DNA of 12,123 nt from Actinomycetota bacterium (GTDB lineage: Bacteria > Actinomycetota > UBA4738 > HRBIN12), in the NCBI GenBank assembly GCA_005885325.1, contig VAYX01000098.1:1-12123 (forward strand), given 5' to 3'. The first letter of the stretch is position 1, and each line of letters opens with the position of its first letter. A program made the position numbers and the translations under genes. The notes beneath the pieces were generated by a model. It was given only the letters and a program-made list of their open reading frames with translations, was not told the origin of the DNA and searched no databases. This document shows positions 1 to 6,113 of this stretch, one piece after another.

Positions 1-182
1 CCAAGACCAGAAGGTTAGATCGGATCTGGTCTGGTGGTCTTCGAATGAATGCAAACAGCGTCCAAAGTGGACGAAACTTTCGCTTACTCGTCCCTTCCAG
101 TTCGGATACTTCGGCGCATACGTGCTGCGACAGCTCACAGCACGCGTTTCGGCCAACCGGGCAACCCTTCTCGTGCTAGCGA
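1..182. other. Non-coding stretch at window edge with inverted repeats
   Basis: No convincing gene is seen. The stretch lies downstream of the minus-strand metallophosphoesterase. It holds an 8-bp inverted repeat (AGACCAGA at 4-11, TCTGGTCT at 25-32), which competes with a second pairing (AAGACCA at 3-9, TGGTCTT at 35-41). It also holds a 7-bp stem (CGTGCTG at 121-127, CAGCACG at 138-144) with another CGTGCT at 172-177. The second structure could be a terminator for the minus-strand gene, but no T-tract follows it on that strand, so this is only a guess. It looks less GC-rich than the rest of the window. Confidence 0.4.
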
Positions 183-971
183 CTAGTCGTGACAGGCACC
201 GGAGCCCGAGTCGCGCACTGTCTCGTTCACGTCGATGAAGGACCACGTGTATGAGGACGCGTCCAGGGTGAGCCTCAATATCCCATACTCCCTCACGCCA
301 ACCGCCGCCGCGGGATCCAGTTTCCCAAGCGACCGGCCGCCCGTCCCCACCGTGAGGCGCACGAGCCCGTTCTCTGGAGCCCACCGTTCGTATACGTGCC
401 TGCTCGCTGCGAGCGCCAAGTCCCCGCCCGCAGCCTCCATGTTCTGCCGAGGCCACTTCCGGTTCGTCGCATGGTAGACCACGACTTGGCATAGGTGTGT
501 ATCGGCGGCAAGGTCGGCCACCATCCAGCTCTTCTGGGCCGTGCAGTCGATCACGCCGCAGTTCGTATTCAGGGCCACCACGTGCCAGTCACCGAGGTCG
601 AAGCTGTAATACCCTTTCGACGGGTCGCCCGCCGCCGCACCGAAGTAGCTGAAATAGCCCGTCGCGCCGGATGTCTGATATTCGTGGTTGCCGGGGATCG
701 GATACGTCTTGGACTTGAAGGCTCCCCAGCTCACGTCGTAGTACTTCTGGAAGTTGGCCAATTCGCCGTTCTCGTATTGCTCGTCCCCTAGCGCGAAGAC
801 GACCATCGGGTCGAACGTCGTAACGAGGTCGGCCGTCTGCTGCTGGGGCGTGCCGAACGAAGGTCGTGCGATGTCACCTGCCGCCGCTACCGTTACCGAC
901 GAGGCTCCGGCGTTTCGGCTCAGGGGCACCGTCGCACCGACCAGGACCAAGACGATCAAGATCCGACGCAG
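183..971 (-). CDS. Exported metallophosphoesterase, motif-degenerate
   Basis: Calcineurin-like metallophosphoesterase of the secreted type found in actinobacteria; 262 residues from the chosen start. The N-terminus is a signal peptide (RRILIVLVLVGATVPL, then an AGA/SS-like cleavage site), so the product acts outside the membrane. Visible family motifs are GD at residues 32-33, ALGDxQYENG around 60-69, GNHEY at 94-98, GYYSFDLGDWH around 120-130, VYERWAP at 193-199 and VGTGG at 208-212. The Cys-rich C-terminus (DSGSGACH) is also typical. The open frame runs back to 1238, but that stretch is not protein-like. A CTG at 971 has GAAGGAG five bases upstream (977-983) and opens directly into the signal peptide, so I use it. 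Oddity: the WHHPxFSSG block is absent and the metal-binding GHDH before VYERW reads ASRH, so catalysis by the known mechanism is doubtful. It is divergent from the EEP gene at 1346. Confidence 0.75.
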   Translation of the reverse strand: MRRILIVLVLVGATVPLSRNAGASSVTVAAAGDIARPSFGTPQQQTADLVTTFDPMVVFALGDEQYENGELANFQKYYDVSWGAFKSKTYPIPGNHEYQTSGATGYFSYFGAAAGDPSKGYYSFDLGDWHVVALNTNCGVIDCTAQKSWMVADLAADTHLCQVVVYHATNRKWPRQNMEAAGGDLALAASRHVYERWAPENGLVRLTVGTGGRSLGKLDPAAAVGVREYGILRLTLDASSYTWSFIDVNETVRDSGSGACHD

Positions 972-976
972 GGCGT

Positions 977-983
977 CTCCTTC
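977..983 (-). promoter_or_regulatory. Ribosome binding site deciding a CTG start
   Basis: GAAGGAG on the minus strand, five bases before CTG at 971-969. No ATG, GTG or TTG is as well placed; the nearest alternative, a TTG four codons in, would shorten the signal peptide. The site supports initiation at CTG. Confidence 0.55.
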
Positions 984-993
984 AAAGGGAAGG

Positions 994-1022
994 AGTATTA
1001 GGGAGGAGAGGAAGCCAGTCAA
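994..1022 (-). promoter_or_regulatory. Candidate promoter of the metallophosphoesterase gene
   Basis: On the minus strand, TTGACT (1017-1022) is followed after 17 bases by AATACT (994-999), resembling a sigma70-type -35/-10 pair (five and four of six consensus bases). Transcription would start around 985-988, giving a very short leader that just includes the ribosome binding site at 977-983. The consistency of promoter, leader and CTG start is the main support; no experimental evidence is implied. Confidence 0.45.
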
Positions 1023-1278
1023 CCTGCAGATTGCGTAGGAGAGCTGTTCTGGGCAAAGCGTCGTACAGGAATGGTCCTGAGAGGTAGGTGGCGACAGCGC
1101 CAGCAGGCCTAGCTGAAGGGGCCGCGAGGAGCTGCCCGTATGGTCGTACAAGTCGGTTAGGCAGCATCGGCCTGGCCATGATCGCCTCGTGGATCGGGCC
1201 TGGTCTTGCTGTCGGCTACGGTGCTTCCTGACCCTCACGCGTCATCGATGTTGGGCAGAGCATGCCCAGCTCCGTGAG

Positions 1279-1304
1279 TCGATAGCGGTCCTCTAGAGTA
1301 TCGA
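1279..1304 (+). promoter_or_regulatory. Dyad overlapping a possible -10 box (operator candidate)
   Basis: TCGATA (1279-1284) and TATCGA (1299-1304) form a perfect 6-bp inverted repeat around a 14-base centre that itself contains the palindrome CTCTAGAG (1291-1298). The hexamer TAGAGT (1294-1299) inside it fits a weak TAnnnT -10 element, with no good -35 upstream. The EEP gene starts at 1346, about 40 bases downstream, where an operator would be expected. Weak evidence; it could be chance. Confidence 0.25.
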
Positions 1305-1345
1305 TCCGCGCTGAAACGTTCGCTGGCTTCGTTGCCGAGGGGTTT

Positions 1346-2314
1346 GTGTTCGGGTTGAAAGGCATGATCGACACGGGTTCCCGAACGCGTTGGCGCGATG
1401 CCACGGTCCGGGTAGGTCGACGTTGGATGTGGCCAGTCGTCCTCGCCGTCGCGCCGTGGTTGTGGTTTGCGGTGCGGCTGTTCGGTCCCGAAGTGGACCT
1501 CGCAGCCGTCCTACTTCCTGCCGCCGCCGTCGTAGCCATCGCTGTGTGCGCGCTCATCGCGATCCTCGGCCGACGTCCGTGCTACGCGGTACCGATCGCG
1601 TCGCTTGCCATGTTCACCGCGGTCGCCATCGTGTTGCCTCGCACGCCGCACGCGACGGCGGACCCCATCGATCCTTTCGTATTCGTCTCAGCCAACGTCT
1701 TCATCCACAACCCCACGCCCGTGGCCGCCGCTCGCTCGCTCGCCGACCGGCATCCGGACGTCCTCGTGGCCGTCGAGGCCACGCAAGACGTCCAGAACTC
1801 GTTGGCCGCCTCACTGCACGGATACGCACACGCCGCTCGGGGGGAACTCGACATCTATTCGCGCTGGGCGCTTGACCGGCTACCGCGTTACTCGGACATT
1901 CCCAAGTCGGCCGCGTTCGCCGTCACCGTCGACCGGCCGGGCGCACCCTTCGTTCTGGTGGCCGTCCACTTGCCGAACCCACTCCACGAGATCTCGTTTC
2001 CCGATCACCTCGCGATGGCTGAGCGTCTACTGGGGGACGCACAACATGGGGATCAGCCCGTTGTGTTGGCGGGAGACTTCAATACCAGCGACCGGACGCA
2101 CGCGTATGGGGCGTTGATGACGTCACTGCGGGACGCGATGCGCACTACCTGGGCGGGCTCGACGTATCGGAGTGGCATCTTCGGACTACTCGCTCTGCGC
2201 ATCGATTACGTCCTCGAACCGACGACCTGGTGCTCGGCCGGGGCGACGACGTTTACTGTGCCAGGGTCGGACCATCGTGGACTGTCGGTGAGTCTCGGCA
2301 CCTGTCCCGGTTGA
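1346..2314 (+). CDS. Membrane-anchored endonuclease/exonuclease/phosphatase (EEP) family protein
   Basis: 322 residues. The first ~97 residues carry three membrane segments (about 29-46, 53-75, 80-97) behind an Arg-rich N-terminus. By the positive-inside rule this places the C-terminal domain outside the membrane. Residues ~110-322 form an EEP (DNase I-like) phosphoesterase domain with its metal and catalytic residues visible: N117 (SANVF), E144 (VAVEA), H208 (VAVHLPNP), D244 and N246 (GDFNTS), D287 (RIDYVL) and S308-D309-H310 (GSDHRG). It should cleave phosphodiester or phosphomonoester bonds with a divalent metal; the substrate cannot be told. Start: GTG at 1346 with GAGGGG at 1337-1342. 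ATG at 1364 is an alternative, but its purine stretch sits too close. It is the first of three same-strand genes and faces away from the other phosphoesterase at 183-971. Confidence 0.85.
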   Translation: MFGLKGMIDTGSRTRWRDATVRVGRRWMWPVVLAVAPWLWFAVRLFGPEVDLAAVLLPAAAVVAIAVCALIAILGRRPCYAVPIASLAMFTAVAIVLPRTPHATADPIDPFVFVSANVFIHNPTPVAAARSLADRHPDVLVAVEATQDVQNSLAASLHGYAHAARGELDIYSRWALDRLPRYSDIPKSAAFAVTVDRPGAPFVLVAVHLPNPLHEISFPDHLAMAERLLGDAQHGDQPVVLAGDFNTSDRTHAYGALMTSLRDAMRTTWAGSTYRSGIFGLLALRIDYVLEPTTWCSAGATTFTVPGSDHRGLSVSLGTCPG

Positions 2315-2377
2315 GAATGCCTATCCATCCAGCCCGGAGAATGGCAAGCGCAAGGAGGACCAGCCGCCTCGGCCTCT

Positions 2378-3106
2378 GTGGAATCGCGGTGGCATGTCCC
2401 TGAGCGCACGGGAATTGGGCTTATGGTTGCCTCGGTGGCGAGCGAGGCTGGGAGCAACGAGGGCGGCGTCAAGCGCTCACACATCCGGGCGGGGACACGA
2501 GTGCTGTTCTCGTTCGGGGCGGGCGCGCTCGCCTTCGGCATCGTGGCTCTCCTGATGCCATGGCAGGTCGCCACGCTCATCGGGTGGAGCGCTTCGGCCG
2601 CCGTGTTCATCAGCTCGGTGTGGGTGAGCGTCGGACGCATGGACGGCGGGGCGACGGCCGAGTTCGCCATGCGCGAGGACGATTCGAGGGCCGCTGCGGA
2701 CCTTATCCTGATCACCGCAAGCGCGGCGAGCCTTCTGGGTGTCGCCCTTACACTCCTCAAGGCCTCCGGCGAGAGCGGCAGTTCCAGAGTGTTCATCTCG
2801 GCCATCGGGACCCTGAGCGTCATTCTCTCATGGGGGGCCGTCCATACGGTCTTCATGTTGCGGTACGCCAGGCTCTACTTCGCAGGTGGTGGAGGGATCG
2901 ACTTCAACGACGACGAGACCCCGAACTACATGGACTTCGCGTACATCGCCTTCACTATCGGGATGACCTATCAGGTTTCCGATACGGCCGTCACCGTGAA
3001 GGACATCCGCACGACGGCCCTCCGCCACGCGCTCCTCTCGTACGTGTTCGGCACCGGGGTGGTGGCCATGCTCATCAACGTGGTCGCCGGCCTCCTGAAC
3101 CGCTAG
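2378..3106 (+). CDS. DUF1345 family integral membrane protein
   Basis: 242 residues from GTG 2378. It has about five membrane segments (about 42-62, 64-85, 107-127, 137-158, 217-239, plus a weaker one near 186-200). The family signature is clear in the C-terminal half: HTVFMLRYARLYF at 156-168, a Gly/Asp-rich loop, MDFAYIAFTIGMTYQVSDT at 185-203, and ALRHALLSYVFG at 214-225. DUF1345 has no established biochemical role. The start is uncertain: a strong AAGGAGG near 2352-2358 is ~20 bases from GTG 2378, and ATG at 2423 (residue 16) has no clear ribosome site. The conserved part begins near residue 34, so either fits. It follows the EEP gene after 63 bp, so co-transcription is plausible. Confidence 0.85.
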   Translation: MESRWHVPERTGIGLMVASVASEAGSNEGGVKRSHIRAGTRVLFSFGAGALAFGIVALLMPWQVATLIGWSASAAVFISSVWVSVGRMDGGATAEFAMREDDSRAAADLILITASAASLLGVALTLLKASGESGSSRVFISAIGTLSVILSWGAVHTVFMLRYARLYFAGGGGIDFNDDETPNYMDFAYIAFTIGMTYQVSDTAVTVKDIRTTALRHALLSYVFGTGVVAMLINVVAGLLNR

Positions 3107-3257
3107 CCGCGTTCGCGTCTCCTGGTCGCCCGGGCGGCGTAGGTCGTTCGGCCACCTTTCCCCGGTCTGAGGTTCAAGAAGCCCCCCATCTCGGCCGAAG
3201 GCTCAATCAGGGCTCGGCTTGCCGTGCCGACCGCCAAGCCCAGGGGTGGGCGTGCCC

Positions 3258-6113
3258 ATGGAACTGTTCCGAAAGCTGACGAGCTCCCGCATGAGCCGGG
3301 TCGGATGGGGCCTGGCCATCGTGGCTCTGGCCGGCGTGATGGCCCTCTCGTTCGTGTTCGCCTACAGCTCGGTGGGGGACCAGCAGCGGGCTGCCCAGGC
3401 ACGGGCGGTGGGCGACACCACGAAGAAGCCCCTCTCGGACCTCACCGCGACGCAGGTGTCGAAGCCGATCGTGGGCGAGGCCTACAAGGCGATCCTCAAG
3501 GACGTCAAGGACCACGTCATGAACGACGACCGGGTCCTGCGCGTCCGGATCTTCAATCTCAGCGGCACGCTGGTGTTCTCCACCGACGCCGACGACAAGA
3601 TCGGCGTGGCCCAGATCGACAGCCCGCAGTTTCGGACCGGTTCGTTGGGCGGCGTCGCGAGCGTCATCGTCGAACCCCAGGCGGCACCAACCAGCGGGTT
3701 GGCCGGATCGAACGATCGCCTGTACGTGACCTTCGCCGCGCTCCGCCTCGAAAGCCAGCCCAAGGCCGCGGCGGTGGTCGAGGTGGACCACCGGTACTCG
3801 GCCATCAAGGCCGCCGCCTATCAACTCTGGCGGCCGGTCCAGCTCGTCATCGGTCTGTTGATCCTCGCCGCGCTCCTCATGCTGGTCCTTTCGTTCCAGG
3901 CCTGGCGTGCGGCGCAGCGATTCGAGGTGCCACCCGAAGTCGTGCCTCAACCCGCACCGGGGTTCGCCCAAAGCGGTTCCTCTCGGGTGCAGAAGGAGCT
4001 GGAGAAGCGGCTGGAGGCGGTGGAGGAGTCGCTCCGCACGGCGGAGCAGCGGGTTGCCGCCTCGGAACGGGAGAAGCGGCAGATCGCTGAGCGGCTGGTC
4101 GCTGCCCACGAGCAGCTGGAGCTGATGACGGCCGCGGCGAAGTCCCCGAAGCCGGTCAAGGGGGGCGACGAGGCGGTGGCACGTCGCGTGGCCACCCTCG
4201 AGGCCGAGCGGGACCGGATGGCCGCTGAGGTGTCGCGCCTGGAGACCGAGCTCGAGGAACGGAGGTCCGCGCCGGCGGGCAACGGCGACGGCGAGTCGTC
4301 CAAGGCCGACAAGAAGGCCCAGGCGCGGTTGGAGGAGCTCGAGGCGGCGTTGACGGACGCCAACGCCAAGGCCGCGTCGCTGGAATCGGCGGCTCGCCAG
4401 TTCGAGGAGGAACGCAAGACGGCCTCCGCGGAGCTGGACCGTGCGAGGGACGAGATCGCCAGCCAGAAGGCCCGCACCGTGGCCAGGTCCAGGGATGCGG
4501 GATCGCTCGCCGAGGCCGCTGCGCAGATGGCCAAGGCCGAGGAGCGGGCCAAGCATGCCGAGGAGCTCGTGATGAAAGCCGAAGCTCGAGCCAAGCAGGC
4601 GACGGAGGAACTGGCCAAGGCGGAGGAACGAGCCCAGAAGGCGGAGGACCGGACCCGCAAGGCGGAGGAACAGAGCGGGTATGCCGACGAGCGGCTCAAG
4701 CTGACGGAGGAACGGGCCCGACAGGCCGAGGATCTGACGCGCCAAGCCGAGGAGAAGGGCCGCCAAGCCGAGGACAAGGCCCGCCAGACAGACGAGAAGG
4801 TCGCGCAGGCGCTCGAGCGCGCGGGGCTGTTGGAGGAACAGGCCAGGGTCTTCGAGGAGCAGGCCCGGCATTCGGGGGAGCAGGCCAGGCAGGCCCAGGA
4901 TCGGGCGAGTGAATTCGATCAACGGGCCACCAAGGCGACCGAGGAGCTCGTACAGACCAAGGCCAAGGCCGACGAGCAGCTCGCGCAGGAGAAGGCCAAG
5001 GCCGCCGAGCAGCTCGCCAAGGAGAAAGCCAAGGCGGATGAGCAGCTCGCGCAGGCGAACGTTCGCATGGAGAACCTCCAGACGGGGAGCCAGGAGGTTG
5101 AACGTCGGGCCGTTTCCGCCGAACAGCGGGTGGCCCAGCTCGAGACCGTGACCAAGCAGGCAGAGGAGCGCATGACGCAGCTCGAGGGGGGTCAGCGGCA
5201 GGCGGAACAGCGAGCCGCACAATCCGACGCCCGCCTCCGGGAGGTCGAAGCGGAGCGAACGAAGCTCTCCGTGGAGCTGGAGCGGATCACGGAAGCGCTC
5301 GCGGCCAAGGAGAAGGAGCTCACGGCCAAGGCGGAGCGCGAAGGACGAGCCGAGCAGGCGGAGGGGCGCCTCCGGGCGGTGGAGGAGGAGCGGGCCAGGC
5401 TGGCCGGAGAGCTCGACCGGGTACTGGCGGCAGGGTCACCGGCAGCCGAAGCGGGAGACGATGGTGGACGTGCGGCCCAGCTTGCCGCCAAGGTCGAGGA
5501 GTTGGAGGCCCAGCGGCGCCAGGACGCCTCGGAGCTCCAGCGGGCCGAGAAGGAGCGGGCCCGGCTGGCCGAAGAGCTCGAGCGGGCAATTGCAGGGGCG
5601 CAGGCGGCGCCGGCCGCCAAGGGAGGGATGACCTCCGAGCTCGCGGCGCGCGTGGAGGAGCTGGAAGCCCAGCGACGCCGAGACGTTTCGGACTTGCAAC
5701 ACTTCCAGGAGGCATTGGCCAACACCCAGCACGAGCTGGCGGCCGCTACCAAGCGGGCAAAGCAGGCGGAGTCGAGCGCACGCAAGTTACAGGCCGTCGA
5801 GGACACGCCGGACGGATCCGCGGAACGGGCGGGGGACGAGGACGCTCAGGCTTCGCGTCCGGAACGCCGATCCAGGTCGGCCAAGGCGGCCGAAGAGCTG
5901 TTCGCGCAGTCCGACGAGGACACGATCGCCACCCGACTGTCCCGGGCCAGGGGGAGGAAGGGAGCGGACGACACGGTGGAAGCCGAGGAGAAGGCGGAAG
6001 AACCCGCCGCCGCCGCGCCCTCTGGAGGGCTCTCACTCAGGGAGCGACTGGCCAGGGCGGCCGCGGCGCGTCACCGCGCCCCCGGCACCGGGGACGAGGC
6101 CCAGGAGCGCTAG
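3258..6113 (+). CDS. Sensor-like membrane protein with giant cytoplasmic coiled coil
   Basis: 951 residues. TM1 is at ~15-37, an extracytoplasmic domain at ~38-193, TM2 at ~194-216 (VQLVIGLLILAALLMLVLSF), then a Glu/Lys/Ala/Arg-rich coiled coil from ~245 to ~815 and an Ala/Arg tail (SLRERLARAAAARHR). The extracytoplasmic part (DDRVLRVRIFNLSGTLVFST, then DDKIG) resembles the Cache/PAS-like sensor of actinobacterial histidine kinases and GGDEF proteins. No HAMP, kinase, GGDEF or receiver domain follows; the coiled coil takes their place. Residues 427-566 are 20 uninterrupted heptads and 568-600 are three 11-residue repeats. A scaffold or signal-transmitting rod role is inference. Start: ATG 3258, with AGGGG about 11 bases upstream; the frame also allows GTG 3246/3252 and TTG 3219. 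The gene is 151 bp after the DUF1345 gene and its stop overlaps the stop of the convergent gene at 6110. Confidence 0.8.
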   Translation: MELFRKLTSSRMSRVGWGLAIVALAGVMALSFVFAYSSVGDQQRAAQARAVGDTTKKPLSDLTATQVSKPIVGEAYKAILKDVKDHVMNDDRVLRVRIFNLSGTLVFSTDADDKIGVAQIDSPQFRTGSLGGVASVIVEPQAAPTSGLAGSNDRLYVTFAALRLESQPKAAAVVEVDHRYSAIKAAAYQLWRPVQLVIGLLILAALLMLVLSFQAWRAAQRFEVPPEVVPQPAPGFAQSGSSRVQKELEKRLEAVEESLRTAEQRVAASEREKRQIAERLVAAHEQLELMTAAAKSPKPVKGGDEAVARRVATLEAERDRMAAEVSRLETELEERRSAPAGNGDGESSKADKKAQARLEELEAALTDANAKAASLESAARQFEEERKTASAELDRARDEIASQKARTVARSRDAGSLAEAAAQMAKAEERAKHAEELVMKAEARAKQATEELAKAEERAQKAEDRTRKAEEQSGYADERLKLTEERARQAEDLTRQAEEKGRQAEDKARQTDEKVAQALERAGLLEEQARVFEEQARHSGEQARQAQDRASEFDQRATKATEELVQTKAKADEQLAQEKAKAAEQLAKEKAKADEQLAQANVRMENLQTGSQEVERRAVSAEQRVAQLETVTKQAEERMTQLEGGQRQAEQRAAQSDARLREVEAERTKLSVELERITEALAAKEKELTAKAEREGRAEQAEGRLRAVEEERARLAGELDRVLAAGSPAAEAGDDGGRAAQLAAKVEELEAQRRQDASELQRAEKERARLAEELERAIAGAQAAPAAKGGMTSELAARVEELEAQRRRDVSDLQHFQEALANTQHELAAATKRAKQAESSARKLQAVEDTPDGSAERAGDEDAQASRPERRSRSAKAAEELFAQSDEDTIATRLSRARGRKGADDTVEAEEKAEEPAAAAPSGGLSLRERLARAAAARHRAPGTGDEAQER
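4536..4955 (+). repeat. 21-bp (7-codon) tandem repeat, 20 units
   Basis: Starting at AEERAKH, the protein divides into 20 consecutive seven-residue units with no gap, e.g. AEERAKH, AEELVMK, AEARAKQ, AEDLTRQ, AEEKGRQ, AEDKARQ, ending at ATEELVQ. The consensus is A-E-E-x-A-x-x with Ala (or a hydrophobic) at position 1. The DNA units have diverged but keep the 21-bp register. This is a left-handed coiled-coil heptad pattern built by amplification. Confidence 0.85.
4959..5057 (+). repeat. 33-bp (11-codon) tandem repeat, 3 units
   Basis: Three adjacent near-identical units, KAKADEQLAQE, KAKAAEQLAKE, KAKADEQLAQA, begin one codon after the heptad array. Eleven-residue periodicity is that of hendecad coiled coils and of LEA-like helices, so the helix winding likely changes at this point. 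Confidence 0.85.
5481..5699 (+). repeat. Duplicated 20-residue block in the coiled coil
   Basis: LAAKVEELEAQRRQDASELQ (5481-5540) and LAARVEELEAQRRRDVSDLQ (5640-5699) match at 16 of 20 residues, separated by 33 codons. It is an older internal duplication, since synonymous positions have drifted. Confidence 0.75.

Larger units (their letters stand above)
972..1345. other. Divergent intergenic region, 374 bp
   Basis: No gene is supported here; short open frames lack protein-like composition. It separates the minus-strand metallophosphoesterase from the plus-strand EEP gene. It contains the candidate minus-strand promoter (994-1022), a hairpin TGGGCA-gagca-TGCCCA at 1252-1268, and a dyad at 1279-1304 next to the EEP gene start. 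Confidence 0.6.

Noticed and set aside
1..182. Search for tRNA or attachment-site structure in the edge region
   Set aside because: The inverted repeats do not form a cloverleaf or show a T-loop GTTCRA motif, and no integrase gene is in the window.
972..1238. Extension of the metallophosphoesterase to GTG/ATG-like starts near 1238 (351 residues)
   Set aside because: The added 89 residues have no family similarity, would put the signal peptide in the interior, and contain the candidate promoter and ribosome site.
4536..5057. Periodic repeats considered as a CRISPR array
   Set aside because: Units are 21 and 33 bp, adjacent with no spacers, and lie in a continuous reading frame; they are coiled-coil repeats.
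3207..5222. 671-codon open frame on the minus strand, Leu/Gly/Arg-rich, opposite the coiled-coil gene
   Set aside because: Its leucine-rich repeats are the complement of Glu/Lys/Ala-rich GC-heavy codons; it has no ribosome site or recognisable domain, while the plus strand encodes a coherent protein. It is a codon-bias shadow.
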